Of a stretch of DNA of 64,000 bases, positions 24,439-36,089 are shown in pieces. The stretch covers positions 124,001 through 188,000 of the forward strand of contig JADFUC010000879.1 of the NCBI GenBank assembly GCA_019722365.1, read 5' to 3'. The notes under the pieces are model-generated. The model worked only from the letters and a program-made list of their open reading frames with translations. It did no database searches and was not told where the DNA came from. Numbering within the stretch: the first letter of the stretch is position 1; each line of letters opens with the position of its first letter. Position numbers and translations under genes: made by a program. This DNA comes from Lithospermum erythrorhizon. Its lineage: Eukaryota; Streptophyta; Magnoliopsida; Boraginales; Boraginaceae.

Positions 24439-25851
24439 TGGAAGAAAACAAATTTAATTAATTTTTTAATAAAAAATTCATTTTATAGTTTATTAATTTA
24501 ATTAATTTCCAACCGTCCTTACGATTACGTGTTGATTAGGGATTCATGACGTTGAATTAAATGCAAGTCGGGAGAAAATAATAAGGTTCGAGTTGAAGGA
24601 CGATATTAATTTTAGGTTAAAAATTAGGGTTTTCATTAAATAAGCCTAATATTAAACCTAGATTGGTTTCGAAAAGATACGGGGAGCTTAAATTAATGAA
24701 ACAAGAGGAATGTAGGGATCAATAAATAAATTTATTTTGATCTAAAAATCTACAAGCCCAACTCCTATTCTTGGAGAATGAGTCTCTGAAATATCCGATG
24801 GTCTCGTCGTGTCTCAAAATCAATAGTTAACATCCACGATCCTTTGAAATAGGCCCATTGTCAGTCGGGCAGAAAGCCTATAAATACATATATTTTCGAA
24901 AATTGGAATAAGTTAAAGTGAGAGAAAAAGATGAAGGCAAAATTGCGGAAAAGCTCGAAGAAGGCCGATTAGGGCACACGAGCATCTCCAACTTGAAGAT
25001 TTAAAGGAAAAGAAGCGGTGCAGGACATCGGTGGTCAAATGGTAAATGACCCCGCAGGGAAGGCGGGGTATCGAGACTCCAACAAATAAGAGTTATCCAT
25101 CCCCAAACAGAGTTAGGGAAACGCGCTAAGGCCCCACTATATTTACATCAAGTCTAGGAGAGGGATCGATCTGGCAGGCCCTGCCTCACCCCGAATAGGC
25201 GTCTGGAATATACCGTTAGAAGAAGTGGACCGTCCAGCGTGGGAGTTGGTACTTGATCGACACCAAGTCAAATCGGTTAGGACTGCGCTCACGAAGCCCC
25301 TGCTCTACATCCAAGTTCGGTACTACATTGCTCGGCTCTGCATCTTAGTCGAGGCGGCAGGAACTGACGTTGGGCGTCGGCGGACACATATCCGAATCAC
25401 GAAGTCGCGTCGTCAAAGAGGGGTGGCGTCCGGCCCGGCCCACATATATTGAAAGAGGCTTCGCGGTTCGCGACTGGCCTATCTATCCCGATAGCCGGAG
25501 GTCAGGTCCCGTAATGGAACTACGTCTCAAGGATCGAGCTCTAAGACCTTGATCGAGTCCCGTCTGACGCGCGGGATCAGGGAATTTGCTTTCAGCGCGG
25601 TTCGGACCATATCCAAAGTCAAAGACCAAATCCTAGTCGGGCCTATCCCAGACACATACCAAAATCGGGTTGAACTAAAATGACTCGAGTCATTATCAAG
25701 TCAGCCATATTAAGAAGTGTCGGCATCACGTGGGAAATACTAGGTGATATTCGAGACCTCAACTATTTGATAAATTCCTTTGTACCAAAGAAGATTTCCT
25801 TAAGGAATTTTATTATTCGGGCCTTATAAATAATACAAATTTTCTTCGCTG
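24439..25851 (+). mobile_element. recurring long-LTR family, copy R1
   Basis: The AT-rich start (TTAATTAATTT... ACGTGTTGATTAGGG) and the ACAAGCCCAACTCC...TTCTTGGAGAATG segment match R4 at 51926. A TATA box (CTATAAATAC) lies at 24881-24890, followed by a purine-rich leader. A GC-rich block fills 25020-25620, and the end carries the family block CAACTATTTGATAAATTCC...TTGTACC...TTATAAATAATA near 25758-25835. The exact ends are unclear and I find no target duplication. Codon frames at 25225-25552 are open by GC content only. No gag or pol is attached. Confidence 0.55.
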
Positions 25852-25942
25852 TCTGAGGCAATCGTATAGGGTATATAATGGAGATAGAAGATCTTATCCA
25901 GTGGATTTTGATAGTATTTTTGTTCCCTGCCTCAATAATAAT

Positions 25943-26012
25943 GTGTATATAAACTTATCTTAGAGGGGGATATTTATGTGTATATAAACTTATCTTGGAG
26001 GGGGATATTTAT
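25943..26012. repeat. tandem duplication of a 35-bp unit
   Basis: GTGTATATAAACTTATCTT followed by a G-rich GAGGGGGATATTTAT stretch occurs at 25943 and again at 25978, with one internal A/G difference. Confidence 0.8.
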
Positions 26013-26202
26013 GTAATTAATTAAATGTCTATTTGTTTACAATGATTTCATGTGTTAATTTTCTATCTGTTGTATGTTTATTGATAACCCTCTTCATGTT
26101 TTGAGTTCATTTTTATTGCTGCTCTTTATTAGTTTCCTAACTCCTAATCCTCCTGCTGGTTTATACCATCCGGAAACATGATAGTTGACTCGGACTGTTA
26201 AT

Positions 26203-26918
26203 TGTTTGGTGTTAGCTAGCTATTTATTCTTTGATTTGGTAAGTTTGAAATATATTTTTCGGGATTTTGCTTGGAGTATTTCTCAGTATGAAAGCTATAT
26301 GGTAATACTTGAGTATTCCAAGCATGAAGATTGAGATTTGCATATATGGAAAGTATTATTTATGGAAGATATTTCCATATATGTTTGGTGTTCCTACTCC
26401 TATATAAGAGTTGCTTTCTCGGATACGAAACAAACACTCTCCATACATAATAATTCTTCTATGTTTTAAGAGTGAGCTAAAAGATTTGAGAGATTATATT
26501 TTGTAGGTTGAATGTGTTAGAAGAATTCTCACAAACTTCTAGCCAGATGTACGATTGTTTATGACAACTACGTTATAACGATCATTGAGGATTTTCGACA
26601 AGCAATGCGAGTTATAAGGGATAGAAGTCGGGGGGAGCCTAGACTTGTTCTTAGTTTGGAGTAGAATAGGGCGTTCGAGGAAGATAAGTCACTTTATTTG
26701 TAATATATCTCGATATCATAGTAAAAAATCCTTCCTTGGGCAAGGCACTTGGAACTAGGTCTTCATTGGCGCAGCTGGGTCAAATCTTTAATGTCTTTAA
26801 TTTACGCACTATTTATTTACGTTTTTATTGTTTGTCGATTTATCTTGTGATAAATTATTCTTGTTGAATTACAACAGTAGCGTTCAACAAATCTATTTAG
26901 CGAGTTCACGAACTTTCG
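26203..26918 (+). repeat. 5' LTR of the SIRE-like element
   Basis: It begins TGTTTGGTG and aligns along its length with 28823-29554. Shared words are TTGATTTGGTAAGTTTGAAA, GGATACGAAACAAAC, GGTTGAATGTGTTAGAA, TTTGGAGTAGAATAGG and GTTCACGAACTTTCGG. Confidence 0.75.
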
Positions 26919-26999
26919 GTGGTATCGGGCGGGCGCTCGACATACAGTGAATCCTTGTAATACGTGTGTGTGTGAGATGAAGAAAGTTCAACAAATCGT

Positions 27000-28760
27000 C
27001 CCTTTATTCTCGATGGGTCAAATTATGTATTGGAAGAGTAGGATGGTTTCTTCTTTGAGATATGGATATTAAAACATGGAAATGCATTTTTGTATGCGTG
27101 CGGACCCTCCCTGCTTTAACGGATGGCGCCCGTGATCGAGAAGCTTTGAATTGGAATGGACTATAAAGGAACGTGAAGCCTCAATGGAAAATTCGAAGGC
27201 CTTGGATGCGTGCGTAGTTGTGTGAACATAAATGTTGATATCTTGATCGAACACGTACTGGTGCCAAGAAGCTTGAAACTTCTTAACTTTACATGTATTT
27301 GAAGGAACTCACAAAGTTAAAATTGTCTGCGTGTCTCCCGACTTACGCCCACCAAATTTGAGAATCGAGAATGAGAAACCATCATTGAGTTCATTATCAA
27401 ACTTGGGAAATTATCCAATGAATTTTATGACCTTGGAGAAAGCGATACTGAAGAAAGATTGTCAGAAAGATTCTCGGATCTCTTCCCAGTAGATTAGAAC
27501 TCCCAAAGTGGTTGTCATAGAAGCGAATGACTTCGATTATGAAGGTAGATGAGCTATTTGGTTCTCTTTATCCAACGTTTGAAATGTCTAACGATGATCG
27601 AGAAGATTACAAAAGATAAAAGAAATCATGGCTGTCAATCGGATATGGGTGGCGGTCTATCAACATTCGGTACCTAGGACACAAATGTTGAAAAAAGATG
27701 GATCAGCCGAGCTACAGAATCGGTGTAAAAGATGTGAAGGTAATGGTCATAATCGGATTCAATGTCCAACTTTTTCACAAAGAAGTGTAATATTATCTTA
27801 AGCCATGAGAGAACGAAAGCTAAATGGCGATATAGGGAAAGATTGTTGCGTTTAAATTGGCTTGAATCATTGTATGATTGAAGAAAGTGAGGATAGTGAT
27901 GAGGAAAAGGTAATGTCTTATGAAGTTGTGGGGATGTACGAAAAAGTTTAACAAGCCCGTTGTAACAAGTTAACCCAGGCTTGTACATGAAACAATAAAA
28001 AGAAAATAAACGCCTCACTTGATGAGTAATGAAGTGTTAGTATACGACTACGGGTTAAAGGAGAAAGGTTGAGGATTAAATCTTTAATTAGAAGCCATGG
28101 AAATCGTCCATATGCTCCAGTCCACATTTTATCTAAAGCTGGATGAAATTCTTTCTACAGGTCAATCTCAAATGACCATACATGTGTGGGATATGTTCAG
28201 CTGGAGAATGTTCTAACGAATCAAAGTTGTTCCATTTGCAAAGTTAAAGAATCTGTTGTTATACCAAGCATTTGACAGTGGTTTGACAATGGTCGTTCAG
28301 TGCTAATGCATTGCAAGAACAAAAGAAGAAGAAATGGGTATGCAAATCCTTTGTGGAAAGAAGGTCACATAGACTCTCTTGCTGCAAGCTCTATGGAAAG
28401 AACATTCATTCAATGACATGGTGATTCCTCGTATTCAAAATTCTAAAATTGTTCATCATAAGAAATGGAGGTCCAAGGTAGAGTCTGATGTAGGCTGACC
28501 TGAGAATGGGAAAATCAAAACGATTATCGAGGTAATTCTTGTGTTGCTAATCGTAAAGTGTGGAAGGTCAGAGGATCTTCGTCGAAAGGAAAAAAGAAGC
28601 CAATGTTATCTGCATCCCCGAATGTACGTACTCGTGGTGAACTTGACATGTGGGCAGTGAACTTGGAGGATTCTTACAGTGTTAATCACTCATGTGAGAT
28701 AATGAATTGAAAAAATTCATCTTTGGCCAAACAGGTGGATTGATTTTGAGGCAAAAAGGG
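27000..28760 (+). pseudogene. gag and protease-leader remnant of the SIRE-like element
   Basis: This is the only coding remnant between the LTRs. A zinc knuckle, CKRCEGNGHNRIQC, spans 27724-27765, in keeping with a nucleocapsid domain. An acidic stretch (EESEDSDEEK) follows near 27880-27912. A segment reading LDEILSTGQSQ lies at about 28140-28172 and resembles the coiled region of SIRE/Maximus gag (KLDxILSxG). Frames shift repeatedly and the rest of pol is absent, so no product is expected. The assignment is by motif recognition. Confidence 0.6.
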
Positions 28761-28822
28761 AGATATGTGATTAAGGGGGAGTATGTATTTTGCCAACAAA
28801 AATATCAGCCAAAGGGGGAGCT

Positions 28823-29554
28823 TGTTGGTGTTTTTAGTGTTGGCTAGCTATTTTTTGTTCTTCTTGATTTGGTAAGTTTGAAATATATATTTTAGGAGTT
28901 TTGTGGAGTATTTCTCAAGTATGAAGCTATATGGTAATAACTTGGGTATTACAGCATGAAGATTGAATTTGCCATGTGGAAGTATTATTTATGGAGATAT
29001 GTGCATATGCTCTTTGAATTGTTCTACTCCCCATGTAAGAGTTCTTTCAGGATACGAAACAAACGCACTCTCCATACACATAATAATTTTCGTTTAAGAG
29101 TGAGGTAAGATTTGAGATTATATTTTACATAGGTTGAATGTGTTAGAAAATTATAAAACTCTAGCGAAGATGTCGTTGTTTATGACAACTGCGTTATATG
29201 ATCATTGAGAGTTTCATTGTAAACAACGAGTTGAGGGATAAGAAATCGGGGGGCCTAGACTTGTTTACTAGTTTGGAGTAGAATAGGATATTCGAGGAAG
29301 ATAAGTCTTTATTTGTAATATCTCAATATCATAGTACAAAATCTTCCTTTGAGCGAAATTTGCCCCCGGACCTAGGTGCTACGTTGGCCGGGCGGGTTAC
29401 CATCTTTATGTCTTTTAAATTTTACGCTTTTCTTTATTTACGTTTTGTTATGCATCAGTTGTCTGTCAATCAGGAGTGTTGTGTTGTTGATTACAACTTA
29501 TTGGCGTTCGACAAATCTATTTCCCACCGGTTCACGAACTTTCGGGACCAATTA
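28823..29554 (+). repeat. 3' LTR of the SIRE-like element
   Basis: It begins TGTTGGTG directly after the polypurine tract and aligns with 26203-26918. The two LTRs differ by many small indels, which points to an old insertion. Confidence 0.75.
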
Positions 29555-31989
29555 TCATCCAAATGTGAGTACTCAAAATGACATGCAAAGTCACGTGCTC
29601 AAGGCTAACTTCACTGGCCGTAAATCATGTTGCTTCATTCGTAATTAAACTTGTTACAATCACTAAACTCGTCACTAATAATTATTAGTACCGGAACATA
29701 GCTCGGTAAGAACTATTATAGTGTTTAGTATCCAACACCACCGTCTCTATCTTCCGTGGGTGTGGGTTTGACTCTCGTATGGAGCGAATACTTGTATTGA
29801 AATGATTAAAGGGGAAAACTGCAGTCACTTGTCAAATGGGGTACATCCCGCGATTAAGCACCATTTTGTATTCGAGGATAGGGATCTCGAAGAGGCTGAT
29901 AGTGTGGTTTCACTTTTTGTCAGTAATAATTATTAAAATTAAAAATTAAAAGATGAGTGTAGTCAAACAGATCTAGCTAGTGGCCGGTGTAAACAAATAA
30001 TGGTTTTATGAATATGCTCGAGAGGAAACGATATATGTAGGAAATTCACGATTAAACACGGAAGAATAACAGAGAACTTTGGCTGAAAAATCAAACGAAA
30101 TTAGCATCAATAGAGGCATGCGAGCCTTGATTCAGCAAGCTTGATTTTCTCCTACCCATTGTATGTGCTTAGGACTTTTAGAGCAGCGATTCAGAATCTG
30201 ATAGTTAAATTATTATTTACTTAGAAACTTACTCTAAGTAGTGTTCGGCCAATTGAAGAGCAAGAGTATCACCAAAAGAAAATTGTTTGTTTGTGTTTGT
30301 GAAACTTTCGGTTGTTTTGGCGATGATTCGAGGGATGAAGTTAACAAGCTTCCAAATAGAAGTAGAAGGGGTGGTGATTAGGTCAGTCCTTACTCCAACC
30401 TTCAATGGCGAAAACTAACTGCGGTAGTTAATGGTGTAATGCATTAAATCCCAACTGCTCCAAAGCGGAAGAAAACCAAAAGTCTCCAACTTTTGGGGTG
30501 CAAACTACTCAATTAGGTGCAAGTATAATTGTATAATGATTGCAATCATGGCTTCGAGTCTGTGAGGAAGATCTAGGACTTACACCCGAGGCCGCTCGAT
30601 TTAATGTTTATATTCACATCAGGCGTAGAGTTTCTCTGTGCAGGGCTTGTATCGTAAGCTCGCGTGGAAGCTTTAGTATTCTAATGAGAAGACACATTCT
30701 TCATATTTAAAATAATGTCAGTATTTATATAAAATTAGAGGCGTATTCATACATCTTGCGATAGATACATTTCACTACTAAATTTTACATTCATTTTCAA
30801 CAGACAATTTATTTAGTTATATTTCATTTACCCACGTCTAGGTATGTGAGTATGATTTTCAAATTAAGACCATCTATCTGTGTTCCCTGTTAATTGCCCT
30901 TCATATGAAGAAGTCAACTCTTCAATTAAAATGTTCGTGTAACTACAATTCTTCTCTTCTTCTAGTATACCAAGTGAAAAATATTAGAAAGAAATTATAA
31001 CAAAGTGATGCAGCTAAAATTTGCTGATTTGGTTATATTACATATTCACATTTTCACAAAAGTTCATCTTATTAACAATCTAATCGATTGGGCACCATTG
31101 TTGCAACAATGATGTTATCGGAAATTAATGTGAAACTCGATTGCACTTACTAGAAAAATTGGTAACCGGTGACATGACCTCATACTTGACACATAATTTT
31201 GTAGTACATGCATGATTTTTTATTAACTAGCTAACTTTACAAGATGTGATTTCTACAGTAGTTCAGAGGAACGTAACATACAATTTAAGAGAATATAATA
31301 TAAAAACAAAATGAAATCAATGATGGACAACTAAATGTTCCAAATCTTATTAAGTTACTAATTGGTGCCGGAAATCTAGACAAGATGAACGTGTAGGTCG
31401 TCATCCCCCAATACATAAAATAAACAACCCATGTTGACTATGTACTAATAATACTGTAACCACCATGATGATTTTATTTATTTGCTGGCTATCAGCTTAC
31501 AGTGAGGATCTGTTTGCTAAATGAAAGGAAAATTGAGACATGATATTTAGTACATTAATCATTTCCTCTTACAATTTTATACTTTTGTAGTAAAATGGAA
31601 TCAAAGCATAGGAAAATGTTTCCCCATCGGGTTTCAACAGGTTGTGATTGATTTATAATGAAGCAATTATATTTGAGAAATATTATATATATGGGATTGT
31701 TGCTTTGATTTCTCATAGGATGACTCATGTGTTTGATAGGTTGACGATATTTGACTTCTTTTAGAAATCAACAGATCGCAACCATGTTCAATGTATTAAT
31801 GTTTCTAGCACATTCCTATAATTTATATATATTGTATTTTCTTATCATTAATTTGCTTGATGGTTTAATACTCATACATACTATTCCTTTCATTTAAAAA
31901 ATATTGTCGAATTTTAAAATTTGATAATTGACTTAATAAATTTTGATTTCAAATGTATTTAATATATACATTAATATTTTATAATATTT
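29555..31989. other. gene-free stretch
   Basis: I see no supported gene. A tRNA-B-box-like GGTTTGACTCTC near 29766 may be a SINE scrap. The remainder is AT-rich, and 31880-31990 contains a MITE-like TCCTTTCATTTAAAAAATATTG segment without a paired end. Confidence 0.4.
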
Positions 31990-32087
31990 AATTTGGTAAT
32001 ATTTTTCAATTTGTGCGTATCATCTTTACACAGGATCATGCTAATCTTCTCTGTATCATTCCAATTTGATAACAAATGTATCAAGGT
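31990..32087 (-). pseudogene. U6 spliceosomal snRNA pseudogene
   Basis: U6 snRNA is the catalytic-core RNA of the spliceosome and is transcribed by RNA polymerase III. On the minus strand this segment reads as a mutated U6. A 21-nt run at 32037-32057 is identical to the highly conserved region that holds ACAGAGA and AGATTAGCATG. It is followed by a diverged CC-rich part (GATCCTG instead of GGCCCCTG), then GATGATACGCACAAATTG, and an AATTTGG near the 3' end at 31990. Most differences look like C-to-T or G-to-A changes. The 5' stem-loop is badly eroded, no upstream sequence element (TCCCACATCG) is visible, and the only TATA-like run lies too close to the start. It is therefore almost surely not expressed. 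Confidence 0.8.
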
Positions 32088-32379
32088 TATATATATATAT
32101 ATGTATGTATAGGCGGAATGAGGCGGATCCGAGAGTTATAATTAGCGCAAATTGCAGATAACAGATAACAGATAACATAACAACCATACTCAATACTCCG
32201 TACTATATTTTTAAACAACTATATAGTCAAACAAAATATAAAGTCAGTTACACTGAAAATTAACATAAAATGTATTGATGCAGGGTCAAAACATTATTGT
32301 TTTAACCGGGATTTTAATGATCGTTTCATACCAATAAACCATCTTGCTTGCCATAGGTCAGTGGGCCGCCCATGGTTAT

Positions 32380-33968
32380 TGTAGACAATCAAATTTTATT
32401 TATTATTTTTAATTAAATTTAGTTATTTGGATTAATTAAAATACTAATTAAAGATCATCACACAATTACATGTGTTGATTATGGTTTCGATCGAACATCC
32501 ACCAATCGCACAAGTATAAATACTATGGCTTCCCGATATTTTAGCCACTTGAAATTAATTAAAGTGGTGTAATTATATTTTATCATTAATTAAAACCTAA
32601 TTATACATCTCGTGTGATGATGTGGCACTAAAATATTATTCCCTAAATTTACGGGATTAAAATAATAAATCAAGTATAAAATCTGAATAAAAACGAAGCT
32701 TTCCTTAATAAACGAAACCAAAACGACCACCGATAAAAAAAATAAAAGAAATAAATCTTATACTTAAGAATCAACAAACAAAGTTATGCCGTTTCTCCAA
32801 AGTCGGTGGACTTTTAAAATATATTATTATTATAACAATATCTCGACCTGCCTCGTATATCAGCCAAAATCAAATTAAGCAAGTGATCGTAATCCACCTA
32901 AATACCAACCAATCGTAAGAAACCGAAGCTTATAACAATTCCTATGTTCATCATAAAAGACATCTCCGAACACAATAAAAATACAATAAAAAGCTCATGC
33001 ACTTAAAGATAAGAATAACTAAGAGTATTTCTTCCATGTAAAACCTTCAAGATTATTTCATTTTTCGTGAAAAACTATCACGGATCACCAAAAACATTGA
33101 AATCATTAACTCGCAAGACTAAATAGTACCAAGTTGGAAGAACGAGAAGAACACGTACCTCAACTCCATCACCAAAATAGGCGCTTAATATCAGAACAGT
33201 TGAATTATCAAGACAAATGCAAGAATTTCTCGTGATCAAGACCCAAAAACTGATGAAAATCTAAACATTCATATCTTATAAATAAAGTAAACTACATGAT
33301 TAAGCCTCAAAAGCTCTTTGAAAATCATAGGCAGTATATAATTGCACAACCCTTTGTCTCGCAGAAACACGTAGTAAGTAGCTAAAGCACCTGACAAGAC
33401 AAAGATATCATCTGATAAGAATAAGACTTCAAGCCCAGAACAACCGACAAGCACCCCGAATCCCGCCTAACTATACAAAGATCAAGTCAAGTATGCCCTC
33501 TTGCTGACACATACCAAATCAAGTCTAAGTCCTAAGACCCAAGTCTAAAGATCAACTCCGCATACCATACGCATACGTCAAGGCGCTTCCCGGTTCTGAC
33601 CATATCCAATTCAAAGACCAAGTCCAAAGACTGTTCTGCTATCCGCCCAGGATCAATCGATCCGCATCTTAATAAGTCTCACATAAAAATCGAGACACAA
33701 ATCCAACCAAGTAGATCACATATCCGCCCAAACATAACCAAAATTCTTCCATAAGAGCGCCTAAAACAAGACTCAAATCCAAATCACTACATCAACCGAA
33801 GTTCAAGATCTCAAACGCTTAACAACTGCTTAGAGAATAATAGATTGGATAGTCTAACCCCAATCGTGATTTGATAAATTATTTATACCTAAATAAATTT
33901 CCCCCAAAAATTTTATTAGTATCAAAAGCGCATATATTATAAATAATAAAATCTTTTTATGAGTTATA
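32380..33968 (+). mobile_element. recurring long-LTR family, copy R2: solo LTR with target duplication
   Basis: The copy begins TGTAGACAATC at 32380 and ends GAGTTATA at 33968, matching R3's GTTACA end with a C-to-T change in the last dinucleotide. It is flanked by identical 5-bp repeats, GTTAT at 32375-32379 and GTTAT at 33969-33973. The body is collinear with R3, for example CTTC(C)ATGTAAAACCTTCAAGA and CATCACCAAAATAGGC followed by TATCAAGACAAA. No internal retroelement region or second LTR adjoins it, so it is a solo LTR left by LTR-LTR recombination. Confidence 0.75.
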
Positions 33969-34287
33969 GTTATATGCATCAATTTAAATTATAAAGTTTG
34001 TTATTGAAAATGAAGTTAGTGATCAATCTTTTTAAAATAAAAGGAGTAATATAATAATTAGGTGAAGTGTCATAATAAAATCTCAAATAACTATTGTATT
34101 TTGTACGTACCAAATTTATGAGTATGGCCATGTAGGGCCTCTCAAATTAGTTCATGATCGATATTATGATGGTAGTAGGTGACCATGCATGTATCAACTT
34201 TAAATACTTGATTTTCCTCTCCAATTTTATGAATAGTTTCGCGACAATACTCGTGTACTTGAATAATGAATAAAGAATAATTACGAA

Positions 34288-35961
34288 TGTAGACAGTCGA
34301 AAATTAATTAAATAATTTTAATTAATTCGATTTATTTAATCTAAATCAATTCAATAAAATTGATCACACCTAGATACACGAACAATTAGGGTTCGATTCA
34401 AGTTCTAATGACAATCGAACACGTAGAATGATAAGAGTTTCTCCGGAATTGGGTTTTCTCCCCGACATTAATCGAAGTCGGTTAGGGTTTATACATTACT
34501 CAACCCTAAAATTTAACTCAAACGAAACCCCGATAAAATAGCTTCGAATTAAACGTCAATTAATATTAGGCTCTAAATTTCCCAATTTTATTACATTAAT
34601 TTCGGCTATTTTGGCCTAAATGGTTCGAAGCTTCAGTGGCTTAAATGAAGACTCTGAAAGTTAAAGGTTTAAATCGAAGACCCAAGAGAATCACACATGA
34701 CAACGTGTTCGACCTAAAAAGAACTGAACCTTCCTATTTCCATCATAACAGCGACTCTTTGCCCTGAGTAGGGACAAAGTAACTCCATAACATTCTACCC
34801 ACTGCATCCGCCTCGAAAATTCAAGTGTTTTGATCAAAATCCAGGTGATTATGGATCAACCAATCAGAAGAGATCAATACAATAGGAGAAAATTTATAGC
34901 CGAAATTCATAACATTGACAACCAAAAAAATACAACAAAAAAACTACGCAGCGATTTCTTCATGTAAAACCTTCAAGATGTTGTTTTTCAAGAGAAAAAC
35001 CACCAAAATACGTAAGTCTTCAACCTATAAATTAAAAACAAAATTTTAAATCGAATAACGGAGAAAGAACACAAAAATTCTTCCATTCCATCACCAAAAT
35101 AGGCACCTAAACAAGGCACAAGTGTCAATTATCAAGACAAACGTAGTAATTTTAGATTAAACATAAAAAAATTGACGAGAATCTCGATCATCGAGATCCT
35201 CATAAATTAAAAATCACTGGCTGCACTAGTTTCCCAAAGGCCCATGTAGTAAATCATAGGTGTGAATAAGTCAGATAAATTTCCCCTCGGCTCTCGCTTG
35301 TCAAGAAACACGGAGTAAGTCGCTAAGGCATCCTCGATAGTAAAACAAAGATATTCACATAGGATGGGACCTCGAAGCCTGGCGAGTGCTCTTACCAAGC
35401 ACTGAACCCGCTTTAGCTACACAATGCGTCAAGCTGCTAAGGCACTCTAGCTAGACACATAGCCAAAGCAAGTCTAAGTCTCAAGACTAAGTCTAAAGAC
35501 CAAAGATCAAGTTTAGACAGCCATACGAGTATATGTTGCTAAGACTAAGTCAAAGACCAAGTCCAAGACTAAGTCTTCTATCTAGTCTAGGTTCACATTG
35601 ATCCAGGCTCTTATCCGGTCTCACATCCAAATTGAGGCACAAATCCAAATCCAACTTAGGATCACATAACGGTCCAAGCACAAATCCAAGTCCAGCTTAG
35701 GATCACATAACGGTCCAGACACAAATCCAGACCCATAATAGGCACCTAAATCAAGACTCCAAGTCCAAATCAAGTCCAAGACTACATCAAATCCAAGTCC
35801 AACATCTCAAGCAGTCAACAATCCGTTTAGAGAGCAATAGACTGATAGTCGAACCTCAATCGTTTGATAAATCTTCTTTGTACCTAGATAGGTTTCCCAA
35901 ATGAGTTTTATTATATTGGAGCGCATACATTATAAATAATAAAATCTATCTAGCAGTTACA
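34288..35961 (+). mobile_element. recurring long-LTR family, copy R3: solo LTR with target duplication
   Basis: The copy begins TGTAGACAGTC at 34288 and ends CAGTTACA at 35961. It is flanked by identical 5-bp repeats, ACGAA at 34283-34287 and ACGAA at 35962-35966. Landmarks in order are an AT-rich start, ATTAGGGTTCGATT, the ACCTTCAAGATG block near 34970, an AAGTCCAAG-type C/A-rich segment, and the terminal TTTGATAAAT...TTTGTACC...TATAAATAATAAAATC block. Total length is 1,674 bp. A 41-bp tandem pair (TTAGGATCACATAACGGTCC) lies at 35650-35731. No gag or pol is attached. Confidence 0.8.
35650..35731. repeat. tandem pair, 41-bp unit, inside R3
   Basis: TCCAACTTAGGATCACATAA and TCCAGCTTAGGATCACATAA begin two units at 35650 and 35691. 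Each continues CGGTCCA and CACAAATCCA. Confidence 0.75.
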
Positions 35962-36089
35962 ACGAATAATGAATTGAAAAAAATTACAAAAGATAGCAAG
36001 TTTGAAATTAAAGAGGAACAAAATCAATAAATAATGAACATTTTGTTCTGTCGTATCTGTTCAGCGGGAAAGACCTCATTTAGAACTAA

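Larger units (their letters stand above)
26203..29554 (+). mobile_element. internally deleted SIRE/Maximus-like copia element
   Basis: Two LTRs of about 720-730 bp (26203-26918 and 28823-29554) enclose only about 1.9 kb. After the left LTR stands TGGTATCGGGC (26920-26930), a decayed initiator-tRNA-Met primer-binding site. Before the right LTR is the polypurine tract AAAGGGGGAGC (28811-28821). The phrase 'GCCAAAGGGGGAGCTTGTTGG' in two halves around 28808-28828 is typical of the SIRE/Maximus lineage as I remember it. Internal sequence has gag remnants but no integrase or reverse transcriptase. The copy would depend on enzymes supplied by a full-length element. Confidence 0.75.

Noticed and set aside
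25225..25552. Open frames in a GC-rich block as genes
   Set aside because: The block is the downstream half of long-LTR copy R1, and the frames are open because of base composition.
32380..35961. R2 and R3 as the two LTRs of one element
   Set aside because: The gap is only about 319 bp without retroelement features, and each copy has its own distinct 5-bp target duplication.
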